A stretch of 64,000 bases of DNA, from positions 13,961,807-14,025,806 of the forward strand of contig OY783206.1 of assembly GCA_963678705.1 (NCBI GenBank), given 5' to 3'. The DNA comes from Panorpa germanica. Its lineage: Eukaryota > Arthropoda > Insecta > Mecoptera > Panorpidae. Each line of letters starts with the position of its first letter. Within the stretch, counting starts at the first letter, position 1. Below, piece by piece: positions 33,218 through 44,386 of the stretch. The notes beneath the pieces are model-generated. The model was given only the letters and a program-made list of their open reading frames with translations, was not told where the DNA came from and searched no databases. The position numbers and the translations under genes are program-made.

Positions 33218-34369
33218 TCGAAGTGCAACGAGACTCAAGTTTTTTGCATATTTCCTGCATCATTTGTGCCATGTGTGATTCTTGAGTTTTGACATAAAAC
33301 ACACTTCCGGCAAGATTTCAAAATCAGTTGCAGAAAACATTTATATGTGAGGTGACCAACTATTCTTTGTTGAAAAGGAGTACACGACTCGATTGTTATG
33401 AGAGGCTGGGAGGAGGAGGTACTCTGGTCTTTTTGGATCCGTCTGTATAAATGATTTGATATTTTTTACGGTTGTCCCATTTTGCTTAATAAGAGTATTT
33501 ATTATATGAATTATATAATTCAATATTAACAAAATATGAATAATTCGAGAACAACTTTAATTTAGAATATTTAGTAAATAAATAACGTTTTCATGAAAGT
33601 AGAAACTTCATCTCATGTAAAGTGTACTAATGCGAGACAACTCAAATTAAACGCAAGCCATAAGTAGTCGATTGTACTGTGACAGAGTCCTCATCGGTAG
33701 AATATTATAAACTTTTGTACAATTATAATGCCGACATTTCAATCTCGGCGAGACATTTGTCAAAGCATTTGTCGAAGTGCCGAGGACGAACGTGACTATT
33801 TGTCTCACCTCTCGTTTTCCTTCACTTGTGTCAAAAGACCGCTTATTAACCGAGGCAAATCAACGCGAGGCGAGAGCACTCCAGACAGGACAAAACGAGG
33901 CGAGAGTTACTTTACACACTCGATCTCGTCTATCTCGGCGAGAGTGAACTGCAGACATTTTAATTGTACATTACCTGATTATCCTGAAAATTTCAAGTCG
34001 ATTGACCATTTCGTGCTCTAGATAAATTTAGTTAAAGTTTGAATCTATGTGCAGCCATGAGAGCGAGTGAGAAGCAAATACATTTGACGTTTAGTTGCAT
34101 TAGTTTTTTTTTACTTTTAATACATTAAAACACAAATAGGTATATTCTCTAGGAAAAATAGCTGAGAATAGAGGGATATTTTTTGCATATGTATATTAAA
34201 AGCAAAAATGATTGATCTTGAATAATTATCCAGTAAACAGATTGGCGAAACAGCATAGCTAGGTGAAAAAATCAATTCTTTTTGACTCAGATTTCGGATA
34301 GATGAACTTCTACTGAATTTTTATAAGGATATTCTTTTACATTTTAAGTTGTTGTCTCTTTTACAAGTA
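33218..34369. other. Unassigned sequence with CGAGGCGAGAG-like words
   Basis: Between 33740 and 33945 the words GGCGAGA, CGAGGCGAGAG and CTCGGCGAGA recur about five times and form several partial inverted pairs. It could be a decayed fold-back element. The 97-codon frame at 33728-34021 runs through it and I do not support it as a gene. Confidence 0.4.
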
Positions 34370-34424
34370 GTTTAGGAGTCCATCGCGGACAGATGCAGTG
34401 ACACGTAATTTATATATATTAAGA
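34370..34424 (-). mobile_element. Helitron 5' end fragment
   Basis: On the minus strand: TCTTAATATATATAAATTAC, then GTGTCACTG and GTCCGCGATGGACTCCTAAA. These are the first 55 bp of the Helitron family at 19415-19738 and 51584-51916. The rest is missing. Confidence 0.75.
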
Positions 34425-37400
34425 TTATAAGAATGAATGAAGTGTGATTATGTATAACTATTTGTACAGACTTCAACAAATGTTTTAGCTTACTTAGCTG
34501 TAAATCGTTCGGCTCGTGCTACGCAGACGCAACACAACTTTTGAATCATATTGTACCACGGCAACTTCCATAACTGAGAGGCGTTGTAGTATCCGTAGAA
34601 AAATTTGTATTTTCTATTAGAACTTATAAGAGGTTTGCAGCCGCTGCTACGTACGTAAGACGAAAGGTTAAAGAGCAATGGAGAAGGTAAAGACGCGGCG
34701 GTGAGAGAGGGGTGTATTCACTTGAATTAAAGTGTAGCTGAGCGTTCAATATTCGATGCTCATTGTGCAGTACTACACGAAACAGAAGTTTGTATTGTAT
34801 ATTTGTTTTCCTCAAATACCAAAGAACAAATAGCGTAGTTTCAGAACTCCCTTCATTTAACGTAAAGTGCCTTCCTTATTCCAGGATCCAGGATCCAGGA
34901 ATCTGGATTGCATCCAACGAGATTATTGGGAATAATAAACAACGATTTCTGGAGCACCACTAAACACACAAAAGAGTACAAACACTACTTTAACTTCCTC
35001 TTCCTCTTCCTGATACCTGAGGATTTCTTTGCTTATCTCATCCATCCGGTTTATCCGTGCTTATTTTATTAGTCTGATGTTTAAATCTGCGATGTTTGTG
35101 TAATCTTCATTAATCCCTGCAACGGATGCTGTCGGTGCAGTGGATCACACTTCGTAGAGCACATTATGCATATTTATGCAGTGTGCATCGTATAATGCAG
35201 TTAGCTTATATTACACCTTTCAACGTGTCAATATGTGTTCAATATTTCAGAGCTCATAACTTAATCTGGCTCTATTTTCTTTTTGTCAGGATTTATTAAT
35301 GAAAAGTAATAAACCGGGTGTAATATTGGTACAATATTATTTATTAACAAATATAAGAACTGTATACAAAGCAAGACTAGATGTAAGTCATCCAACTGGT
35401 ATGTAATTAATGTCGTGGAAGAGCCTTGAACCAGATAGGGGTCTCATCACTCTCCTTGAGTTCTGGTCCATACCACGTTCTACTAAACCCTCTAGTTTAG
35501 CCGGAATGCAGATTCATGTGCATTCAAGGGTTGGTTATGTTAAGATAAGACAAAAAACAGCGTCGGAATAGCACTGTGAATCTTAGAGAAATATATCACT
35601 AACATTTTAAAATACATTTATTTTTAGGCTTTGGCTTTTTCAACGGTCTTGCTAAAGTATCAAATATACAAATATTACAATAAGTCGGAATATAAAATTA
35701 CTTAATAACTAATTAAGATTACAAATAAAAACATTTAATGAAAAATAAGGAAATAAAGATCCCCGTGCCACCAGACATCACTTATTTTCTGATGAGCAAA
35801 ATGTGTAAGATTGAGTAGTGTTAGTATGTACAATAATCGTATTCCTACCTGCTAGCTTGACCAGGCGGCCATTTTCCAGGTATCAGGTAATCAAGATACG
35901 TAAAATCGCTACTCATGTCACTTAAATTCTGTTGGCTGATGTTTACGTATATGTAAGACAATATCGTTAAAAACCTGTCATCAATACTCCCAGATCCGTC
36001 TCGTCGGCAGTATAACCTTGAAGACGCTTTAAAGATGACAACAGAATTACTTAAACTCACTTATGGTCCATGAAAGGTCCATTTTTATATATGCTAGCGA
36101 GACAACTATTTTAAAACGTTTTACAAGAGGATAGATCGATCCAAGGGGCCAAACATCCCCTAGATCCAATTTCAATTCCGCTATGAGTGTGAGCGAGAGG
36201 GCATTATCCGTGCACATGAGCGTCTTTTCTTTAGTTTCCACGCAAAATTAATTGTATGTTTGATACTATCTATAAATCAGTTTTAAGAAATATATTCAGA
36301 GTTGCACTGCCACACACAATACTACAGAGACAGGGTTACCCAGAAGCTGTACGCAGTGCCAAATATCATTTGCGTAACTCGATCCATAAGGCGTTAATTT
36401 TAGTTTACCGAGATCCTAACGTATTGTGTTTAGCAGTTACGTCCCCTCCACTAACACAGTCGGAAGCCTGTAGTATGTTAATCTTATGCAGGTGTCAAGG
36501 TGCATTTAGATTGTCCAGTTCCCAATAAGTAGATTATAGTTATTAATATTATGGACAGAATTAGAGTTTATAATTTGTAGTCTTATTCACTCCGCCTCGT
36601 GTGAAGCGACACTATAGTTTCAACAAAAAAAAGATGTTGTCTAAGCAATAATAATAGTGATGTCTCGTACAGACAAGACTGAAATATACCTGAGGAATAT
36701 AGGCTGCTATTTCAAAGAAGAGAAAATTTGGAAAACCGTATTGAGTTTATAGATAAAACCAATTGAATCTCTTTATTTTGAGTATGTTTATAAGTAGTAA
36801 ATTATGTTTTTTGTAAATGTTTATTAATATATATATGAAAAAGGAAATAGTGATGTCTAAGCTACGCTTACTAAGCTCTACGCTTCTAAGCAATTGATCT
36901 ATTGAATATTATCAAAGTAAGTGTTACCGCATAGTTCGTTCCCGTTGTCTTCTAAGAGTGTCATGTTGACGCATATTTCCTTTACTAACTACAAAGCTTT
37001 TGTTCGCCCACTTAACTCAGATCCTAGATGTTCTCTATTTATACACATTCTTAGTCTTGTTTCATGTTTTTGCATTAATTAAGAAACTTAAACCAAGCTT
37101 TTTTGCAACAGCGTCAACACCGCACTAGTTTTTGTCATGGTAATTTGGTATTTTCTATGGCACAAATTTACTGGATACTAATTAGTATTGCAAAAAGTAG
37201 CTTCTTGCCTAATTTATACTTGTATACATGATTAAATTGAGTCATTTTTAACTTCCTCGTGTTTGTTTATTCATTTTATTTTAAAGCATACAATACCAAC
37301 ACTTGAGAACTTATTGTGAAATACTATATTTGACAAATTACTGTTTTTGTGACACACTTTTGTTGTTGTAGCGAAATTTTTGATGCAGTTTCTTCACGAA

Positions 37401-37619
37401 TGTTGACGTTTAGCTTCCGATGCGTAGATTTTTCGTTTAAAGAAAACTTTAAAGATCTAAATAAGTTGATGTTAAATCATACGATCTAGGTGATCAGAAA
37501 ATTTGTATTGTAAACTACGTGTGTAATTCTGGTTATCTTGAAATTCTCTTGTTTTTAGTTAATTGTATTGTTTATTTTTATACTAGTTTGACATTGATTT
37601 CTCATTAAAAGATATTTAT
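34425..37619. other. Long unassigned stretch
   Basis: About 3.2 kb without a feature that I can support. Frames of 60-90 codons at 34490-34963, 35845-36241 and 36256-36528 show no recognised motif. An interrupted palindrome rich in GCATAATG/CATTATGC words lies near 35158-35205. CCGCCTCGTGTGAAGC near 36588 may be a MITE terminus. The composition is slightly less AT-rich around 35.8-36.5 kb, but no splice-compatible coding structure stands out. Confidence 0.35.
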
Positions 37620-37715
37620 TTCGGCAAAAAAGCGCTTAATTTATCAACATAGTCTCCTAATTTAGTCCAGCGCTTTTCAATTTTCTTATTCCTTCCAAAT
37701 AACAAGTTTTCTCTA
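37620..37715 (-). pseudogene. Mariner transposase C-terminal fragment
   Basis: The minus strand reads YLEGIRKIEKRWTKLGDYVD, then KLSAFLPK and a stop. It matches the mariner C-terminal signature YFxxGIxKLExRWxKCIxLxGDYVEK with a short deletion between the RWTK and GDYV blocks. Upstream on the same strand (higher coordinates) the frame is not readable until the relic at 38095-38204. Confidence 0.75.
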
Positions 37716-38094
37716 TTAGACCGAGCGCTAATTAGTGTAGTTCATGGAATGAAAGTACAGTAACATTTCTCTGGTAGTTAACAAAATCAACATTTTTGAT
37801 TATTTTTTTTTATAAACAATAAACTTTTTTCCATTATTTTTGTATAGTATTTAACTTAATACTTATTTTTTACAATATTTTATCACTTACACCATATTAA
37901 TACTCCTAAAAAATAAAATTCCAACGATTTAAACTGATATACGATTTGTCATAGTAATTTTTACATGGAGGATAAAAAAATGAGTAAACTGGCTAGAACT
38001 CATATAAGTTGTCAGAATTCGTTCCTCATATTATGCATACTCACTTACCTCCATCGTCTGCACTATATTCCCCCAATATAGGCGTCTGTTTCAG
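37716..38094. other. Unassigned AT-rich sequence between two mariner relics
   Basis: About 380 bp. An intact mariner would need only about 200 bp between the flanking motifs, so some of this may be an insertion. No termini are seen. Confidence 0.35.
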
Positions 38095-38204
38095 TTCTCT
38101 TTCTTCATTTCTTCAGGTTTGCATTTTGCAAACAAGAAATAGTCGCGGGGGATGGGCTAGCAGTTCGTAGCCCAATTTCTGAATTTTTGCCGCGGTGACC
38201 ACAT
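38095..38204 (-). pseudogene. Mariner transposase catalytic-region scrap
   Basis: The minus strand reads KIQKLGYELLAHPP, then the decayed RLFLVCK. This corresponds to the mariner segment (K-x-KELGFELLPHPPYSPDLAPSDYFLF) that holds the last catalytic aspartate. The SPDLAPSD part is lost. A sister relic with ELLPHQAYSLDLA is at 61670-61930. Confidence 0.6.
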
Positions 38205-38470
38205 ACTCAATTACAATCGCGACTACCGCACGTCTGCGTACTACCGAATTATTGGACTTTAGACAGCTGGCCAAATTGTTTGGATGTTCAAGTATTCTTT
38301 CTTTTTATGCTTTGACTCTTAGCACTATTTCTTCATTTACTGTAGGTATATCCAGATCCCGATGTATTATGTTATTAGGCACAAAGCATGGTGCATTCGT
38401 GACAATCCTTAGCATTTTGAACGGAAATCTTTGGATTATTTCAATATTAGAGGTGACCATACCGGTTTAA
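38205..38470 (-). pseudogene. Jockey-type LINE ORF2 C-terminal fragment
   Basis: From about 38470 leftward the minus strand reads KPVWS, a short gap, IEIIQRFPFKMLRIVTNAPC, then NNIIHRDLDIPTVNEEIVLR and, past an in-frame stop, KERILEHPNN. It is close to the 31783-32172 copy (same IHRDLDIPTVxEEIVLRxKA and KERILE words), so both come from one family. The frame is broken by stops. It runs directly into mariner-like sequence on the same strand. Confidence 0.85.
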
Positions 38471-39628
38471 GTATGGATTTAATTAGCAATTAATGCTTTT
38501 TTTGTAATATGTTATAGTTTTTAGAATAAATGACCTTTTGTGCTTTTAGATCTCATGATAAAATTCTCATTTTTCACGAAATTACTTTTTTTTTACGAAA
38601 AAAGAAATTATATATTTTATACTGCATGTGACGTCACAACTCTTATGACCCCTCCCCCCATTTACGTGTGACGTAATTTATGGATGGCCTTATATGAATT
38701 TAATATCAGCGTTGTCATTTTCCTGAACACTATCAATTTTACACACACATTTACTATTATATGAAAACTAAAAGAATTTTACAGTGCCATCATTTTATTA
38801 ATCCCATGAAACCAGATATCTTCTTCGACCATGTCATAAAAAAATTGGATCAATATTCGAGAACGACACGCACTTTAAAATGTAAGTTTAAATGTAAATT
38901 TAAACGATACGTTGTCATAAATATCTTTTAAATATTTAGTTTTTTCCCCAAATTTAAAAGAGACATTAATCTTTGTTGACTTATTGTCAGTGGCGTACAT
39001 ATACATCTGCTTTTTCATTTAGTTATATAAATAAATATGATTTAAATCCGATTTAAAATGAAATAATAATTTATAGGTTATTTTTAATATAAAAATTGTA
39101 ATAAATCTGTCAAAAAAACAATCGTTCCAGTTCTGGGCATCAACCACTAAATATCAACCACTAGGCTACCAACATCAGCCACGTCAAATGCCAACCTGCC
39201 AGCCAGGTCTACCAACATAGCATAACATACGGGAACCGACCGTTATTTTAAATATTTATATATCTGGCAGCGGATCATATAAACAACATATTTTGTGTGA
39301 CTGTGTGTTTTTTTGTTTATTTATTTTCTAAATTCACATGGAATTTTGTAGTGCATAAGGTTAGGGATTTTTGTTTGCGTTAGTAAATAATTTATTTAAC
39401 ACACACACACACTGTATGATTATTTTAAACAGCATGAATTACGTCATAAGTGTACACTGTTAAAATTACATAGTAAAAATACATTTTGAGTAAGCCGTAA
39501 TTCTGTTCTGCCAAAGCCAGTTCTGCCGCCACCTCGAAAATAACGGTGTAATCTCTTCTAAAATCCAATGCATTTATATAAGCAGCATTCGATTTTCCGA
39601 CATGATTCCCATGCAGCTAGTTGCTTGT
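38471..39628. other. Unassigned sequence
   Basis: About 1.1 kb. CATGTGACGTCACAACTCTT near 38625 and GTGTGACGTAATTTATGGAT near 38665 form a short repeated TGACGT-bearing patch. A run of CACACACAC lies near 39400. No gene is supported. Confidence 0.35.
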
Positions 39629-40394
39629 GTTAGGGTTGTTTGATTAAAACATCACAATCAACTGAAGTAGAATATATTTATTAAGAATCAATCCGTTAAA
39701 ATATGTAGTAATATGTATGTAGTCAAATCAGCTATCGCTATCGGAAGCCGTGAGTAAGCCGCTACCAAATGATGCTACGAACACCTTCCAACGTTGGACG
39801 CTTGATGATTGGACATCGTGTGGTCGATTCTGCAACCAAGAGTGTACAATGTCATGTGGCCAACGACAACGGTTACGTTGCAAGAAGTTCGGGCTGTTTT
39901 CGATCTTTTGACCCGCGTCAAACCTATTTTTCTACCCCCACCACACACTTGATCCACATGTAATGCACTGCTGCTCGATTCGTCCAGCAAAGGAAGGTAT
40001 TATACTTGAAGGTTTATTAATGATATCACCAGTCTCGATACGACATAGTATTTGTTGCTGACTTAAGACAATAAACACTTCTAGGAATACTTAACACTGA
40101 AGCACTGTGCCGCCGGACCTACCAAGGAGATAAGCTACGCATAATACTTATGACTAATTAGATTGTGGACCTGATGAGAGGTATCGGGAAGGGGTCATAG
40201 GGACACGTGCGGGTGAGAACTGTGCTTGGACCTCTGGACTGTGGCTCGGGTTTTGGACATTCTGACTTACGGCCTCTGACTGGAATGGTTGATCTGATTA
40301 CATTTTATAATACTACATATTTAATTTCGGATTGATTACTAATAAATATATTCTTGTTCAATTGATTGTAATGTTTTAATTAAACAACCCTAAC
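39629..40394. mobile_element. Fold-back element with about 90-bp inverted arms
   Basis: The left arm starts GTTAGGGTTGTTTGATTAAA. The right arm, inverted, starts GTTAGGGTTGTTTAATTAAA. Both continue through ACATYACAATCAAYTGAA, AGAATATATTTATTA and AATCAATCCG with scattered changes. The 766-bp element has a more GC-rich centre (39740-40260) with overlapping frames on both strands at 39769-39990, neither showing a domain. No target duplication is clear and the superfamily is unknown. Confidence 0.82.
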
Positions 40395-40689
40395 ATTAAT
40401 TTACTTGAAAGTTTTGGTGAAACAGTCAGTGTTAAATTATCAACAAATTAATAAAATAAATATTATCATTCGGATCAAATATTCGTTCTACCATGTAGCA
40501 GGAAACTTTCCATATAAATCTTCCAATATTTGACTCACTGGTTGTAGGCAAACAATTGAATCAAACGTTCACCGCATCGTTTGGTGGCGGCTTAGAAGTG
40601 CTTAGAAGTCCAAGAGTCAAGCTCTGTTCGATACCTCTTCTTGTCCTAATCCTACCAGGTCATAAATGTAAGGCTTTTCGCTAACTGCA

Positions 40690-40905
40690 ACCATATTACA
40701 GCGAATTTTGACCGGACGTATACGCGCTACTACGCTTAACCGCTACCGAGCCTTGTAAATGTAATGAAGCTCGCACATTGCAAGCGACAAAGCTGTCCGA
40801 ATACGGGCGTTACATACCTTTCTCACTGCAACTGTTATTCAGCTAATTTTAACCAAACGAATACGCTTATTCTATCCGAACCTTGTAAATGCAATGCTGT
40901 CTCTT
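40690..40905. mobile_element. Harbinger-like MITE, internal fragment
   Basis: GCGAATTTTGACCGGACGTA, then CGCTACTACGCTTAACCGCT and CCTTGTAAATGTAATGA align with the left half of 47168-47863. A second, diverged unit (ATCCGAACCTTGTAAATGCA) follows about 140 bp later, as it does in that element. The termini are missing. The small frames here and at 40889-41071 are not genes. Confidence 0.65.
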
Positions 40906-41071
40906 GGATGTCTGGAACAGTGGTCCATTGTATTTCAAACTGTGCTCTGTTCCTACAAGTGTGAATGTGTTGATGCAGCTCCAGACTCTTGCAGCATATA
41001 TTTTGTTATCACCTGTCTGGCTAATCTTGTCTACTGAGCGCCGTTTCGACGTATACGATCCTGAACAGTAA

Positions 41072-41457
41072 ACGCCGGTTTCACACGGTTCAATAAAACA
41101 CGAACAAAAACTTGTTTACACTAAAGAGACAGTTCTTAAAACATTTTTGCCTTTTGTTGCTGTTTTAGTAAACAAAACACATTCCCATCTAGAGTCGGTA
41201 AGATCAAAGGAAAACACGTTTGTTGTTGTTTCTTAGTCTGCTTGGTTTGAACACGCAGTTTTGTTTTTTATGAACATTTGCTCTTGTCACTTGTTTATCA
41301 TTTTTATAATTTTTATGGGACACACAGAAAAACACTAAAAACAAAACAAGTCTGTTCAGTGTGAACGTATATAAAAGTATATTTACAATCATGTTTTTGT
41401 TTTGTTTTTTAACAACAAACCTGTTTTCAAAACTGTCTCTCTGGTGTGAAACCGACA
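41072..41457. mobile_element. MITE with GGTTTCACAC ends and TAA flanks
   Basis: Left CGCCGGTTTCACACGGTTCA and right (inverted) TGTCGGTTTCACACCAGAGA, flanked by TAA at 41069-41071 and 41458-41460. A 3-bp TAA duplication is typical of PIF/Harbinger elements. The 386-bp interior is rich in AAAACAAA/TTTGTTTT words and has internal inverted similarity. Non-coding. The 94- and 67-codon frames over it are on opposite strands and unsupported. Confidence 0.75.
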
Positions 41458-41460
41458 TAA

Positions 41461-41984
41461 GTAGCCACACAAAGACGATGCCTTCCATACTGATCTATCG
41501 ACTAACTTATTTATTTCTTCTTGTACAGTTTTTGCATCTTCTGTTCTGGTTAAGTGATCTATGATGGATTCATTTTATTTAATGTACCAAATCCTTCAAG
41601 TCCACTTATTTTGAACTTGTTGCAAAATATCTAGTTTTTGATTTGAATTCTGAATGGAACATTTCAACGTTTCATGCATAAACGCCGGTGGAATATAAAT
41701 GACATGAAATAACCATGGTGGCGATGCTGCTGGTGCTCGTGGTGGTGGTGGTGGTAGTACTGATACCGATGGTGGAATATCATCATGCATTTGTGGTGTT
41801 TACTTCAGATTCTATTCAGATTTGAATGTGTGGGCGAAACGCAATGACCTATGAACTGTATGACGGAACAACCGCAGCTGGGCTCATTCATAAATTATAC
41901 AATTAAACATTTAATTAAAAGCCATGGCACTAATGTAATGCTTTGCAAGTTTAATGACTCCTAAACATTGAGATTAAGAAGAAA
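41461..41984 (-). other. Unassigned sequence; weak proline-rich minus-strand frame
   Basis: Minus-strand frame 41596-41790 (64 codons) starts MHDDIPPSVSVLPPPPPRAP and goes on to SNQKLDILQQVQNKWT. Further minus-strand words (HLTRTEDAKTVQEEINKLVD) lie at about 41480-41545 in a broken frame. The GGTGGT run that makes the prolines is simple sequence, which lowers the weight of this reading. It could be a decayed exon or transposon gene, but no family is recognised. Confidence 0.2.
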
Positions 41985-42195
41985 CCCAGTAAACAATTTG
42001 GTGAAGTGTCTTTTTGTGACGTTTCTATCACTATTTCACTTCTGTTATAGTTCGCATCAACTTTATGTTCATTTGTATTCCGTCAGATGGAGTGGTTTCG
42101 CCATTTGTAACCGATAAAATAGACATTTCATATGAACGACTGTGAGAAACTGAACGGTAAATATGATGGCGAAGTGACTCCAAAATGTTTACTTG
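41985..42195. mobile_element. CCCAGTAAAC-family MITE copy 3, short
   Basis: Left CCCAGTAAACAATTTGGTGA and right (inverted) CCAAGTAAACATTTTGGAGT, the same two termini as 6647-7021 but in reverse order. Only 211 bp, so internally deleted. The TA flanks are not preserved. Confidence 0.75.
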
Positions 42196-42231
42196 GAATA
42201 TAGACCGGCTAAATTTATGCCTTATCCATCA

Positions 42232-42455
42232 TTGTGTAAATTCGTGGGATGACATATAAATAGCGCCACTATTGATTAATTTATAAGATTTTTAGATAGT
42301 ACCAACTTTCAAGCGATAAGAATCAAAATTACTTTAGTTTATATTAATTATATAATAGAAAAATCTGAATTTCGTGTTTTGTTGATAAAGTATTTCTTTT
42401 TAATGGGAAAAAATACCGTTCAAAAAATGCAATGGCTTGACAAGTGTTATTTGTT
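42232..42455 (+). mobile_element. Mariner-derived element, 5' part with N-terminal transposase relic
   Basis: TTCGTGGGATGACATATAAA near 42240 matches the terminus of 45209-45536. At 42361-42450 an uninterrupted 30-codon frame reads KSEFRVLLIKYFFLMGKNTV, then QKMQWLDKCY. That is the first helix-turn-helix region of the same transposase type as 16187. It lacks an ATG and stops soon after. The right terminus is missing. Confidence 0.78.
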
Positions 42456-42905
42456 CGCTGTTCATTGAGACAAAAGCACCTATAAATACTCTGGTGTAGA
42501 ATTATAACCGCTTATACTCGTTAGAATATGGCACTAGGGAATCTTAAAGAAATAAAGAGCCACAAGCATTATAACAACTGGGTTGATGCAAGTAGCACTT
42601 CCGTTCTTATTCCTATCAGTAATTTTCCTGGTTATAAATTTAACGATTCATCAGTTGTGTGATGACCAACCGAAGTTTAGGCGGTAAATTTTATATGCTC
42701 TTAGCTCTGATGTTGAAACGTGATAGGTTTGGAAAGAAGTGCGCTCTAAGAAGACTAAGAATAGCAATGTAGTCAAACGATAGCAATACTTTAAAGCGAG
42801 AAAGTATTCTAGTAACAAGTTTAGTAACGTATCTGACAATCAAAATGCGTTTGACTACACTTGTCTTGCAGTAGCATGACTATAAATCTAAAAATGAATT
42901 TAATA
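42456..42905. other. Unassigned sequence
   Basis: No feature recognised in about 450 bp. Confidence 0.4.
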
Positions 42906-43447
42906 TTACAATAAAGCCTCATTCCCACCCACTGTTTTGATATTTAATTTACTGTTTTTATCTAATATTTCAATGTAGATTTCAGGTTTTCAGAATAGGC
43001 ATTCTTAGTCACATTCGTGTTTTAATTTGAGTTTAGTTAATTTAGTTGATACGCATCCGTCTTTAGTAATATAAATATTGACAGTTCGACAAAATTGAAG
43101 GTGAAATAATTACAATTGCTGTTTTTAATAACAATTAGTAATAGAAGTCGTTTTTATTTCTTAATTTTTGACAAACTGACATTAAACTTCTTTTAAATAT
43201 AAATTCTACTGCATTTTGACAGGTTGTCACATTTTGGAGGTTATAATATAATATAGTTTTTCTTAATTTAATATTTTTAATTTAAAACATTGGACCTTGT
43301 AAGGTTCTAAAAGAACTAATAAACTTAAAAAACAAATTAAATTAAAAATTGCCGTGAATGACTACGCGTATTGCCTTATGCTAAACAATTTAAATTAAAT
43401 ACAAAATATACAATTAAATTAAAGCAGTATCATCCCACTGATGATAC
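42906..43447 (+). mobile_element. CCCACTCACT-family MITE copy 5
   Basis: A 542-bp copy in the same orientation as copy 1. Left TAAA|GCCTCATTCCCACCCACTGT; right end ATCATCCCACTGATGATAC followed by TTAA. It ends about 115 bp upstream of the first coding exon of the leucine-rich-repeat gene, so it presumably lies in that gene's 5' intron. Confidence 0.82.
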
Positions 43448-43561
43448 TTAAAACACATTAAAAATATTCGAGATATACATATGGTCTACTGTATGTCTAT
43501 GTCTATTCGAAACCACTCTTAATTTGTCCAAAGTGAACTAATAAATTTTCTTTTGTTTCAG

Positions 43562-44386
43562 ATGGAGATGAAGATATTATTAATCCTATTACTATGTCTA
43601 TCGGCGTCGACGTTGGGCCAGCAAAGGCAAAGAAGTCACAAAGACAAAAGTCGAAAAGTTCCAAATTCAACAAACATTTGTGATTCATCAAGAACAGGGG
43701 TGCCAATCACATGTTACTGCACGGAATCCAAAGAGATCAACAACGCCACAGAAGCAGAATGTTGGGTATTCAGTGCGGGGCAGAAGGGACTAGAGCAGAA
43801 AGATGAAATCTGGTCCGAATTTTCACAACAAAGAAACTTACAAAAAGTCTCATTCATTGTCCGAGCGGACGGAATCTTGAAGCACATACCAACAATAGCG
43901 ATCCGACATATGGAGAAGCTCCAAAATTTAGTGATTGTTTATGGCAATATTAACGAAGTCGCTCCCTATGCGTTCTCCAACTCCACAACGATTGAAGAGC
44001 TGAAACTAACCAGAAATAAGATTATGGTCTTGAACAGGAATTCATTTGCGCATTTACCAAGTCTTAATGTCTTAAATTTGGATGAGAATCGAATCAATGA
44101 GATTAATAGGGATGTCTTCGTTGATTTACCGTCTCTGACGAAGCTATACATGCGATCCAATAATGTGACCGTTATCCACGACTCCTCCTTCAAAGATTTG
44201 TCTCAGCTGGTGGAACTGGATCTGGACATGAACTCTATTTCTGTTCTTACTGGAGACACCTTCAAAGGACTTTCTAAGTTGAAACGAATGATCTTAAGTA
44301 ATAACAGGATCGGCTTCTTGGGAGACTACACGTTCAGTGAATTGTGGAGCTTGCAGGAGTTGCTGCTGGAAACAAATGGATTGCAA
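43562..44386 (+). CDS. Leucine-rich repeat cell-surface/secreted protein, first coding exon
   Basis: This 825-bp exon (275 codons, ends in phase 0) follows a polypyrimidine tract and CAG, and opens with ATG. A 5' UTR intron therefore probably ends at 43561. A second in-frame ATG at 43568 is an alternative start. Residues 1-20 form a signal peptide (MEMKILLILLLCLSASTLG). A basic stretch follows, then an N-terminal cap with Cys40, Cys51, Cys53 and Cys67. From about residue 93 come eight 24-residue LRRs (consensus LxxLxLxxNxIxxLxxxxFxxLPS). The last is split exactly at the intron, after GLQ. N-glycosylation sequons (NST, NAT, NVT) fit an extracellular protein. The donor is CAA|GTAAGG. The ten-repeat layout and cap resemble insect connectin, a homophilic adhesion protein. 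That name is family-level inference, and other LRR adhesion proteins are possible. Confidence 0.93.

Noticed and set aside
33087-33278. 63-codon His/Thr-rich frame
   Set aside because: Produced by the CA-rich tandem repeat.
39629-39640. TTAGGG word at the end of a fold-back element, considered as an interstitial telomere repeat
   Set aside because: A single hexamer at each end, with no tandem array. Insect telomeres usually use TTAGG.
41596-41790. Proline-rich minus-strand frame as a gene
   Set aside because: The prolines come from a GGT simple repeat and the rest is too short and broken. It is kept only as a low-confidence note.
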